Below are positions 56,141 to 64,000 of a DNA stretch of 64,000 nucleotides, one piece after another; the first letter of the stretch is position 1, and every line of letters begins with the position of its first letter. Origin of the DNA: Bacteroides neonati (GTDB lineage Bacteria > Bacteroidota > Bacteroidia > Bacteroidales > Bacteroidaceae); NCBI RefSeq assembly GCF_000499785.1, contig NZ_HG726021.1, positions 208,814 through 272,813 of the forward strand, in the 5' to 3' direction. The notes below the pieces were generated by a model. That model ran no database searches and was not told where the DNA came from. It was given only the letters and a program-made list of their open reading frames with translations. Position numbers and translations under genes: made by a program.

Positions 56141-57802
56141 TTACCGCCGGGGCACGGTGAAATACACCGTAAACCCTCCTTTGGGCGATGGTTCGGCATT
56201 GATGCGGCATCCCCTGCGCCCGGCAAACTCGTCATGGTCACGGATAATCTGTTTGCAAACCAAATACTCCGTACCGCGAAGCTCTCCTCCCGCTCCGGCG
56301 GTCATGCGTGCCAGATTCGGATAGAAAAGTTGATTCAGTTCCTCTACGCTCTTGGCTCTGCGGGTGTCGGTAAAGAGAAAGCGGATGTACTCTCCGTCGG
56401 GCATCACGCTTAGTTTGAGCAACCCGTCTATGGATACGCTTGCTGCTTCGTCGATCAGGTTCTCGAAGAGAAACTTCAGCTGGTTGACATCGCCAATCAC
56501 CCGAAGGCCTTCATCGACAGGTTCTACTTCGAATATTATCTTACCAGAATGGCTCTTGCTTACCTTGCGAAAGTACTTTTCGGCAGCCACCAGCAACTCT
56601 TCAACAGAAAGGGTAGAACGGCGAAAGGTAACCTCTTCCAATTGTCGCGAAGCACACGAACTTAATATGGTGAAGATGCCTTTGTAATACTCGATCAGCT
56701 CGCTGATTGCCGCCACGCTCTCACGCTCTTCGGCTTCGGAGAGTGATTGAGTAGTGAGACGATCTACAATCTGCTTTATTTTATTGGGGTAATAAATGGT
56801 TTCGTGTTTGATGGTAGACAGGCAGTTGTCGAGCACCATATTCTGTACATGAAGCATACTGTCTTCCCACGATGCTCGATGTGCTTCTTCGTGGGCAGAC
56901 TCAATATCGCGGTACTTGACAGAGAGCTTCACCACCACGTTGAATACGACGATGGCAACGTAACGCGCCACCAGTTCGACCAATAGGCGGTCGGCCTCCC
57001 ATCTGCTGCCTTCGCGTCTTTCCAAATAGAGTACCCCTACACATTGATGCTCGCCCATGGCTTCGATTAACAGGGGCAATGCCTGCGAATCATCTCCACA
57101 CAGGTATGTTTGCTCGTCGAAACAACGCTGCACCAACGCCGGCACCGATTGGGTACCAGGATTCGATGCATACGTCAGTATGCGGGTCGTTTCATTGTAC
57201 ACGGCAATGCCGAGCGCATTAATACCTAGCAGCTCGTTGATGGCATCGAACGCCTCGTTGATGATACGCTGCGGAATGTCTTGCAACATATCCTCTTCGC
57301 GCTGCAATGCCTCGACAGACTCTTGTGTGCGCACCAACGAAGAGGCGAATATCTTCTTATTGATCTCAAGCACCTGTTCCAGATTCATCCGATACACCAA
57401 GCGCTTGCGCACGTAGAGCACATAGTAACCGAAAATCACCGCCACCAAGAGGATAATGCACAAAATCAACCCCACGGTTTTATTGTTGGTTGAGCGTTCC
57501 AACTGTCGGCAGTAGCCTTCAATGGTTTGGTCTTCGCCCGAGAGTTTATAGAGTGCCGTGTATGCAGCATTGTTGTACGTATATCCGTCCAGTTGCTTCA
57601 AAGCTAGAAAGGCGACAGCCGCTTCGTTGCGGATATCGAGAATGACGTGAAAGTCGGAGTCAAACAACTCGTTCCACCAGCTTATCTCGGCAGGCGGTTC
57701 CTCCGATACCAGCTTCATGTAGCGGCGGGGCGAGGGGGCGTACTGTTTGTAGTGCCGATTGAGTAGTGTCATGGCCGAGTCGATGTATTGGAGCGCGCGC
57801 TC
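56141..57802 (-). pseudogene. Hybrid sensor protein, C-terminal part (after a premature stop)
   Basis: Open frame in the same phase as the upstream ORF; the only break is TAA at 57803-57805. Sense codons between it and the first ATG read ERALQYIDSAMTLLN and continue helical TPR-like sequence, then a membrane segment (TVGLILCIILLVAVIFGYYV), a coiled coil, a GAF-like region and a kinase-like end (FLFENLIDEAASVSIDGL). No intact GHKL N/G boxes. Relatives in Bacteroides (DUF5112/DUF5113 sensors) are fused; I infer a Tyr-to-stop change. A 543-residue protein from the ATG at 57772 may still be made. Confidence 0.65.
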
Positions 57803-60484
57803 TTAATCCTCGTCGATGTTGGCAAAGTAGGCGGCATTGGCAAAGTCGGACGCTCTGTTGAGCAAGCGTTCGTACACCACATCGGCAGCAGCAGCGGTGG
57901 TGTCCGTCACTGCCGTTACCGGTCGCTCGGGTCGGTCGGACAGCGGGCGGTCGTTGGTGCGCGAGTGGCAGCCGGCAAGCCCCAGCGGGAGCAGCATACA
58001 GAGCCACACCCCGATCGTCTTCCGCACTCCCGGCGGCAGGCGGAAGTAGATACGGCTTCCCTTGCCTAGTTCGCTCTCGACTGAAAAGGTACACACCCGA
58101 AACAGCTGATTGGTCTTGCGGTATTTCTCAATGATACCTTTGCAGTTCATCAGTCCGAAACCGCTCCCCTTATTCTTCCGCAACCGTTCGGGGTCAGGAG
58201 CATCTTTCATGCCGATGGCCTGCGGGTCGTACACCTTCTCACCAAGAATACGCGTCACGTCTTCTTGCGAGAATCCTTGTCCGTTGTCGGCTACCGATAT
58301 CTCGACGTAGTCGGCCGTGGCACGGGCATAGATCCGGATGCTTCCCCCTTCGGGGGTATATTTGCGCGAGTTCTCCGCCAGCGTGTTAATCATAAACAGC
58401 GTCAGTGCTTTATCGGCTTTGACCCACGCATCGGTCGGTTCGATGTCGAGCCTCTGGTGCTTCATCTCGAACGACCGCCGGCCTTTCGAGAGCAGCTCGA
58501 AGAGGTCGTTCAGGGCAAACGTCTCGATGTTCAAGCTCAGCGAGCCCTGCTTCATCTTAATCCAGAGCGCCAGTATGTCGTTGTACTCATTGATGGTCGT
58601 CACCAGTTCGTCGATGTATATATACTTCTCCTTCTTGATGGCGGCATCGTTGATGAAACCTTTGTCGGTCAACTTATGCACCTCGTTCAGAATACGGTCT
58701 ATGTAGGGGTTGATGCCGTTGACAATCGCCATGCACGACTTCTTAATCAGGTTCTGGCGCTTATTGGCAGCAATGTGCTGTTCGTACACATAGCGTTGCT
58801 TTTCGAGCTGGCTGCGCTCGTCGCTCAGCGAGGCAACGGTCTGTTCGTTCTCCAGCGCCCACTCCACGTAGGGCATAAGCACCTTAATCAAGGCCTGTTC
58901 GTCGCGGTTCAGGCGGTGTCCGGGTCTGAAGTCGGCCCTTCCCTCTTCGGTTACACGGAGCGTCATTCGTCCCTTACCTAGGAGACGGTCAATGCCTTGC
59001 TGCACCAGCTCCACGTTCATCGGTATCGATGCCGTGATGTCGCGGCAGAGCGCCAGGGTCTGTTGCAGACGTTCGGTGTAGACGAGGTTGCGCATCTTCG
59101 AACGTTTATTGAAGAACCAAAAGAGAATCACCACCAGCACCAAGCCGATAATGAAGACAAACAGCACCCCGTTGAGCTGCTTCGACTCGGCTTCGAGCGA
59201 GCGGTAGCGGCTTTCGAGCTCCTTATCCTGACGGGTGTCATTGAGGATGTCGAGGTAGATGTTCCGGTTGTTGTTCGATGATACCTTCATGCCCAGTCCG
59301 GCATACGACACACTAAGTTGCTCGCGTATACGCGAAATCCATTCGGGAGACGTCTTCACCCTCTCCTTCCCGATCCAAGTCAGTTCGGTGTAGATGGTGT
59401 CGCGATCGAGGTAGGTTTTCAGCTTATCGAGCGTATCTTTCTCAGTATGATAATACTTCAGGTGATGGTAGTTGACACATCCCAGTGCCTTGGTCAGCGT
59501 GTCGAGTGCCTCGGCGTAGCGTCCGTGGGCGTTGAGGTACTTGCCAATAGAGACGTATGCACCCGCTATCTGGTACACATCTTCGTATTGCAGAAAGCTG
59601 CGCAGCGCCATCTGCCCCAGACGCAACGGCAGCAGCGAGTCTACCGGAAGGCCAAACTGCATCAGCGCGTGCGATCTCCTGTCGCGAAAGAAGCCGAACT
59701 CCGAGGGCGAAGCCATCAGGTTGGCCAACCCTTGCACACTGTTTCCCTCGAAGTAAAGGTATCCTTTCGGTGCGGCTATCTTCCACGTCTTGTAGAGTTC
59801 GTCGAACTCGTCGAGCCTGTTCTGATCGGGCGAGTCGCCATTGCACAGCGAGGCCGAACCTTTGATGTAGTGAAAGTAAAGCCACTGGTTCGTATCAGCT
59901 GCCAACTCCTCGTTTTGGACGATATTGTCAAGCGATTCGATGGCCTCGCTACGTTGGCGCAGATAGTAATAATAAATGGCAGAAACGATGTAGAATTCGC
60001 TGAAAGCGTAGTTGAGTTGCAACTTTTCATGCTGGTCGACAAATAGGTCGCTCTCCTCGCGGATGCGCTTCATCCGCCTGACAGCACTGTTGCGGTAGTC
60101 GTAATACTCCTTGTTCATAGCCGTGCGCTGATAGATTTTCATCAGCCCAATATCGGCAATGAGCAGTTTTAGTTCGTTCTTGCTCAGATCGTACACCTCT
60201 TTGTGCCACCGCTCCGCCCGGTCAAAGTCCATGCGCATAAAGGCGCAGAAGCCGAGGTTGTTGCACGCTTCGGCCTTGCCGTGCTGATAAAACATCCCCA
60301 CCTCGTCATACGCCTTTCGGGCAGCTCGATAAGAAGAATCGAGGTTCTTGTAGCGCCACTCATACGCCCGGAGATTCAACGAATCGATCAGGCGCACTTC
60401 GCGAATGGGGGCAGTGTCGACACACGAAAAGCAAGTCGTCAGCAACAATAATCCCAAGACGTATAGCGGAAGATGTCGGTTCAT
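57803..60484 (-). CDS. Sensor histidine kinase-like lipoprotein (DUF5112 type), ends at premature stop
   Basis: 893 residues. Lipoprotein signal (lipobox at TCFSC, Cys21), TPR-like periplasmic part to about 420, membrane helix (LFVFIIGLVLVVILFWFF), then histidine-kinase GHKL ATPase with INTLAENSRKYT (N box), DNGQGFS (G1) and GSGFGLMNCKGI (G2). After the ATPase comes a second signal-like stretch (about 820-840, GVWLCMLLPLGLAGCHS) and the segment that would join the downstream part. Works with the response regulator. The stop at 57803 probably splits an originally longer protein. Confidence 0.75.
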   Translation of the reverse strand: MNRHLPLYVLGLLLLTTCFSCVDTAPIREVRLIDSLNLRAYEWRYKNLDSSYRAARKAYDEVGMFYQHGKAEACNNLGFCAFMRMDFDRAERWHKEVYDLSKNELKLLIADIGLMKIYQRTAMNKEYYDYRNSAVRRMKRIREESDLFVDQHEKLQLNYAFSEFYIVSAIYYYYLRQRSEAIESLDNIVQNEELAADTNQWLYFHYIKGSASLCNGDSPDQNRLDEFDELYKTWKIAAPKGYLYFEGNSVQGLANLMASPSEFGFFRDRRSHALMQFGLPVDSLLPLRLGQMALRSFLQYEDVYQIAGAYVSIGKYLNAHGRYAEALDTLTKALGCVNYHHLKYYHTEKDTLDKLKTYLDRDTIYTELTWIGKERVKTSPEWISRIREQLSVSYAGLGMKVSSNNNRNIYLDILNDTRQDKELESRYRSLEAESKQLNGVLFVFIIGLVLVVILFWFFNKRSKMRNLVYTERLQQTLALCRDITASIPMNVELVQQGIDRLLGKGRMTLRVTEEGRADFRPGHRLNRDEQALIKVLMPYVEWALENEQTVASLSDERSQLEKQRYVYEQHIAANKRQNLIKKSCMAIVNGINPYIDRILNEVHKLTDKGFINDAAIKKEKYIYIDELVTTINEYNDILALWIKMKQGSLSLNIETFALNDLFELLSKGRRSFEMKHQRLDIEPTDAWVKADKALTLFMINTLAENSRKYTPEGGSIRIYARATADYVEISVADNGQGFSQEDVTRILGEKVYDPQAIGMKDAPDPERLRKNKGSGFGLMNCKGIIEKYRKTNQLFRVCTFSVESELGKGSRIYFRLPPGVRKTIGVWLCMLLPLGLAGCHSRTNDRPLSDRPERPVTAVTDTTAAAADVVYERLLNRASDFANAAYFANIDED

Positions 60485-60567
60485 ATATAAAGTCTCTTTG
60501 TTCGGTAGGCAAATCTACAAATATTTCTGATAAGTTGAGCCGAAAATGTTTTTTTCTACGATAACTC

Positions 60568-60598
60568 TTTTATAATGCTTAGAGAATTCCTACCTTTG
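60568..60598 (+). promoter_or_regulatory. Promoter of prs
   Basis: TTTT (60568-60571), 19-nt spacer, TACCTTTG (60591-60598); start expected near 60605, about 30 bases before the ATG. Confidence 0.6.
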
Positions 60599-60634
60599 CG
60601 CCTAAATTAACAAATAGGTAACAACTATTACAAA

Positions 60635-61588
60635 ATGAGCGAAAAAGCACCCTTTATGGTATTCTCGGGAACCAATTCGAGATACCTGGCAGAGAAAATC
60701 TGCGCCAGCCTGAATTGTCCGCTGGGCAACATGAATATCACCCACTTTGCCGACGGAGAGTTTGCCGTTTCTTACGAAGAGTCCATTCGTGGCGCGCATG
60801 TCTTCCTGGTTCAATCTACCTTCCCCAACTCCGACAACCTGATGGAATTGTTATTGATGATCGATGCAGCCAAAAGAGCATCGGCCAAGAGCGTCGTAGC
60901 AGTAATTCCTTACTTCGGATGGGCCCGTCAGGACAGAAAAGATAAACCCCGTGTATCTATCGGCGCTAAGCTGGTAGCCGACTTGCTGTCGGTGGCAGGT
61001 ATCGACCGTTTAATCACCATGGACCTCCATGCCGATCAAATTCAAGGCTTCTTCAACATACCGGTAGACCACCTGTATGCTTCGGCCGTATTCCTTCCTT
61101 ACATCCAGTCGTTGGAGCTGGAGAATGGCTTGGAAGACAGTCTGGTGATTGCAACCCCCGACGTAGGCGGTTCTAAGAGAGCCAGCACATACTCTAAATA
61201 CCTGGGTGTGCCATTGGTACTGTGCAACAAATCGCGTGAGAAAGCCAACGAGGTAGCCACCATGCAAATTATCGGTGATGTAAAAGGCAAAGATGTACTC
61301 TTGATCGACGATATTGTCGATACGGCAGGTACGATTACCAAAGCAGCCAACATCATGCTCGAAGCGGGTGCCAAATCGGTACGTGCCATTGCCAGCCATT
61401 GTGTGATGTCCGATCCGGCCTCGTTCCGCGTACAAGAGTCGGCACTCACCGAGATGGTATTCACCGACAGTATTCCTTACGCTAAAAAATGCGACAAGGT
61501 GAAACAACTGAGCATTGCCAGCATGTTTGCCGAAACCATCAAGCGCGTAATGAACAACGAGTCGATCAGCTCGCAATACGTACTCTAA
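60635..61588 (+). CDS. prs: Ribose-phosphate pyrophosphokinase
   Basis: 317 residues, full length. ATP-binding YFGWARQDRK, flexible loop, MDLHADQIQGFFNIP and PRPP-loop VLLIDDIVDTAGTITKA. Makes PRPP from ribose-5-phosphate and ATP for nucleotide, His and Trp synthesis. Cytosolic, essential. Typical bacterial class I enzyme. Confidence 0.97.
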   Translation: MSEKAPFMVFSGTNSRYLAEKICASLNCPLGNMNITHFADGEFAVSYEESIRGAHVFLVQSTFPNSDNLMELLLMIDAAKRASAKSVVAVIPYFGWARQDRKDKPRVSIGAKLVADLLSVAGIDRLITMDLHADQIQGFFNIPVDHLYASAVFLPYIQSLELENGLEDSLVIATPDVGGSKRASTYSKYLGVPLVLCNKSREKANEVATMQIIGDVKGKDVLLIDDIVDTAGTITKAANIMLEAGAKSVRAIASHCVMSDPASFRVQESALTEMVFTDSIPYAKKCDKVKQLSIASMFAETIKRVMNNESISSQYVL

Positions 61589-61625
61589 AATCGTAAAGGA
61601 GCATTTCTACTCCGATATTCAACTA

Positions 61626-61665
61626 AAAAATGGCTGCACAGAATTAACTTGTGCAGCCATTTTTA
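61626..61665. terminator. Bidirectional terminator between prs and the MORN gene
   Basis: AAAAATGGCTGCACA and its complement form a 15-bp stem around about 10 bases. Serves both converging genes. Confidence 0.85.
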
Positions 61666-61685
61666 GTTAGATGTGTGTGTTTCGG

Positions 61686-62840
61686 CTAGTTTAGTTTACC
61701 AAATGTATAGGTACCTTTGCGGATCACTTTTCCTTTGGCATCTGTTTCGACAAACGGACCGTGCTTCTTGCCTTGCTTAAAAAATCCGTCGTAACGATTC
61801 CCGTCCTTATCTTCCTGCACACCCTTGCCCTCTTCGAAACCGTTTACAAATTCGCCTTTATAACGCGTGCCGTTTTGCAGCACCAGTGTGCCCTGACCGT
61901 TGGGTTGGTTGTTCTTCCATTCTCCATCGTAAGTATCGCCGTTGTTCCACTTGTACACACCGTGACCGCTGCGTTTATTATCTTTCCAGCTTCCTTCGTA
62001 CACAGCGCCGTTGGCCCAAGTAAACGTTCCTTGTCCGTCCTGCATACCGTCTTTAAAGTTGCCTACATATTTATCGCCATTGGCATGGTGGTAGATCCCG
62101 GCTCCGGTGCGTTCGCCTTGCAGGTAAGCCCCTTCGTAGCGGTCGCCAGTATGGAAGAAGTAGATACCCTTGCCGTGTTGCATATCTTCCGACCAGTCTC
62201 CTACGTACTTATCGCCGTTAGTATATTCGAACGTACCCTTTCCGTCGCGCACATCGTTCTTCCAGTCACCTTCGTATTTGCTGGCATCGTCCCATTTCAT
62301 GACGCCTTTGCCGCTCTTCTTATCGTTCTTCCATCCGCCTACGTATTGTGCCCCGTTCTTCCACGTATAAGTACCTTGGCCTTCGCGCTTGTCGTTTGCC
62401 CAGTTGCCTTCGTAGAGGTCGCCGTTGTGGTAGTACATAATGCCTTGGCCATGCTGATAATCCTGAAACCACATTCCGTCGTAACGGTTGTTGTTCATGA
62501 AATAAAAGATTCCTTTGCCGTGTTGTTGGTCTTGAAACCACTGCCCTTCGTACTTCTCGCCATCGGGGAAGGTGTAGATACCAAACCCTTCTCGCTTGCC
62601 TTTAACATACTCTCCTTCGTACTTATCACCATTCTTAAAGGTAGTGATTCCTTTGCCGTTAGGCTTACGCGACTTCATCTCGCCGATGTAAACCGAACCA
62701 TCTTTAAAGGTGTAGTTTCCGATTTTAATTTCTGTCGAAAAGGAGTCTTTTATTTTTCCGAAGAAGCCCCCTTTGTCTTGTGCAGCGGCATTTCCATGCG
62801 TCATACAAGCAAACAGAAGTGCAGTATATATATATTTCAT
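61686..62840 (-). CDS. Secreted MORN-repeat protein
   Basis: 384 residues. Signal peptide (MKYIYTALLFACMTHGNAAA) and about fourteen MORN repeats of 23 residues, e.g. GKGIFYFMNNNRYDGMWFQD. MORN repeats form elongated beta sheets and bind lipids or proteins. No catalytic domain. Likely periplasmic or envelope. Confidence 0.85.
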   Translation of the reverse strand: MKYIYTALLFACMTHGNAAAQDKGGFFGKIKDSFSTEIKIGNYTFKDGSVYIGEMKSRKPNGKGITTFKNGDKYEGEYVKGKREGFGIYTFPDGEKYEGQWFQDQQHGKGIFYFMNNNRYDGMWFQDYQHGQGIMYYHNGDLYEGNWANDKREGQGTYTWKNGAQYVGGWKNDKKSGKGVMKWDDASKYEGDWKNDVRDGKGTFEYTNGDKYVGDWSEDMQHGKGIYFFHTGDRYEGAYLQGERTGAGIYHHANGDKYVGNFKDGMQDGQGTFTWANGAVYEGSWKDNKRSGHGVYKWNNGDTYDGEWKNNQPNGQGTLVLQNGTRYKGEFVNGFEEGKGVQEDKDGNRYDGFFKQGKKHGPFVETDAKGKVIRKGTYTFGKLN

Positions 62841-62926
62841 TGAGTTACATTTACGAATTATTATTAAGTATATGTGATTTACAAAGATACAAATTCCGTG
62901 TCAAAATCCCTATTTTTTGTCCCTTT

Positions 62927-64000
62927 TTAGCCTATCTTTTTACCTGCGATGACCTCTTTTAATGTCTCTTTGCAGAAATAGCGGCGTGCCAATTCGCGAA
63001 GCTCGTCGGGCGAGACCTCTTTCAACGCTTGCAGCGAGCGCGAAAAATAACTGTCGTCGAGATGCGAAGTCTGGATAAACATCCAGGCATCCGACAGCGA
63101 GAAGGGCGATTCGTAGTTGCGGCACATCTCGCCCAGCATGTAATTGCGCACTAAAGTGAGCTCCTCTTCGGGTACGAGGTCGTTGTGCAAACGGTCTATT
63201 TCGTGGTAGACCTCTTTAATAAGCGGCTCTACGTATTCGTTGTCGGTTTCGGTACTGATGACCAGCATTCCACTATCGGGGTAACATTGAATACCGGCAG
63301 AGATGCCGTAGGTGTAGCCTTTCTCTTCACGAATATTCGACATGAGGCGGCTACCGAAATATCCTCCGAATAATGTCATAAGCACGCGCATTTTCAAGTA
63401 ATCAGGGTTTTGCCGAGTCAGTGTGGTAGCACCCAGCTTCACCCCACTTTGCATGGCATCATCGCGCTCGGTAAAAATACGCTTATTCTGCACCGTCTCA
63501 AACGTATAGTGGGTATCGACCAGCAACTGATCGTACCGCCCAAAGGGAGCTGTACCAAAGGCCCGTTCGATGCAGCATACCACCTCGTCGGTCACTTTGC
63601 CCGCTAGGAACACGGAACAGTTGCCTGAATGATAATAGGTGTCGTAAAACGATTGCAGCATCGGCACGTTGATGTTACGGTAATCGGCCTCTTCGATCAG
63701 TTGTCCACAGGGATGCCCCGCCCCGTAAAGCGAGCAGAGCAGGCTGCGCTGTGCCAAAAAATCGACTTTCGAGCGGTTGACCAAAAATTGCTGCACATTG
63801 TTCTCAAGCACTGTGCCGAGTTCCTTTTCGGGAAACACGGGCTCTTTGATGATCGACTCCAGTATCGCTACTGTTTCGGTGATGTATTTATTAAGCGAGT
63901 AGAGGGTGATGTAAGCATACTCCGACGAACTGGATAGTTCGAGCCACGCACCATAGTAATCGAGTTTCTCCGCTATGTCGGCAGCAGTAAAACTGCGCGA
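62927..64000 (-). CDS. M16-family zinc protease-like protein, 5' end outside window
   Basis: 358 codons of the C-terminal part are visible. Contains SRSFTAADIAEKLDYYGAWL, the FLVNRSKVDFLAQRSLLCSL region, GYFGSRLMSNIREEKGYTYG (the conserved R-Y M16 second-domain pattern) and EEELTLVRNYMLGEMCRN. The HxxEH zinc site would be in the N-terminal part outside the window. Peptidase function or inactive-partner status cannot be decided. Frame is open to the window edge. Confidence 0.8.
   Translation of the reverse strand, partial: SRSFTAADIAEKLDYYGAWLELSSSSEYAYITLYSLNKYITETVAILESIIKEPVFPEKELGTVLENNVQQFLVNRSKVDFLAQRSLLCSLYGAGHPCGQLIEEADYRNINVPMLQSFYDTYYHSGNCSVFLAGKVTDEVVCCIERAFGTAPFGRYDQLLVDTHYTFETVQNKRIFTERDDAMQSGVKLGATTLTRQNPDYLKMRVLMTLFGGYFGSRLMSNIREEKGYTYGISAGIQCYPDSGMLVISTETDNEYVEPLIKEVYHEIDRLHNDLVPEEELTLVRNYMLGEMCRNYESPFSLSDAWMFIQTSHLDDSYFSRSLQALKEVSPDELRELARRYFCKETLKEVIAGKKIG

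Overview
The window looks like a Bacteroides (Bacteroidales) chromosome carrying nested prophages. Evidence for the host is promoters of the Bacteroidetes type (TTTG-N19-TAnnTTTG), few Shine-Dalgarno sites outside phage structural genes, an IS1380-family element, and a right flank with a Bacteroidetes-style hybrid sensor/response-regulator locus, an AbgT-type transporter, prs, a MORN-repeat protein and an M16 protease.

Layout, left to right. (1) About 1-6164: the early end of a Mu-like transposable phage, transcribed leftward (small HTH protein, two tiny membrane proteins, MuA-like transposase, MuB-like ATPase, RecA-like ATPase, GemA-like protein, and a truncated DUF2829/Tad2-family protein at the edge). 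Its apparent end (terminal TG) sits inside the tail-spike gene of a second phage. (2) About 6165 to 53.65 kb: a long-tailed siphovirus-type prophage read leftward from its immunity region (49-51 kb) through early/recombination genes (ERF annealing protein, YqaJ nuclease, NinB- and NinG-like proteins, helicase, DnaC-like loader), an IbrA/IbrB-like pair, terminase, portal, scaffold, capsid, head-tail joining, tail tube, tape measure and tail spike. No integrase and no lysis genes are visible; they probably lie beyond the Mu-like insertion, left of the window. (3) From 53.75 kb: a tRNA-Arg(UCU) gene and host chromosome.

The siphoprophage carries several AT-rich accessory cassettes on the + strand, against the direction of phage transcription. 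At 10.0-13.0 kb are an FHA-domain membrane protein, a second membrane protein, and a tight three-gene operon of HEPN protein, unknown protein and SecB-like chaperone. This has the architecture of a toxin-antitoxin-chaperone (TAC) system and is my best candidate for a new system. At 31.9-33.6 kb are a small putative regulator, a dCTP-deaminase/dUTPase-fold protein with a membrane anchor and coiled coil, and an overlapping methyltransferase gene. At 36.4-37.2 kb are a VgrG C-terminal spike fragment and a PAAR protein with their own terminator. At 51.1-53.4 kb are three lipoproteins downstream of the S24-type repressor.

Regulation is partly legible. A 20-bp dyad occurs three times in the immunity region, overlapping leftward promoters and the repressor start. 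A different palindrome family (TTCACGACAAT, 6-nt spacer, inverted copy) lies upstream of leftward genes at 9.9, 23.4 and 31.2 kb. Many early genes start in the same context, ACACGATTATG. Signs of recombination are frequent: an IS1380 element that splits a helicase in its Walker A loop, leftover 3' tails of a portal and a PcfJ-like gene, a PAPS-reductase/YopX chimera, and a set of irregular tRNA-like elements.
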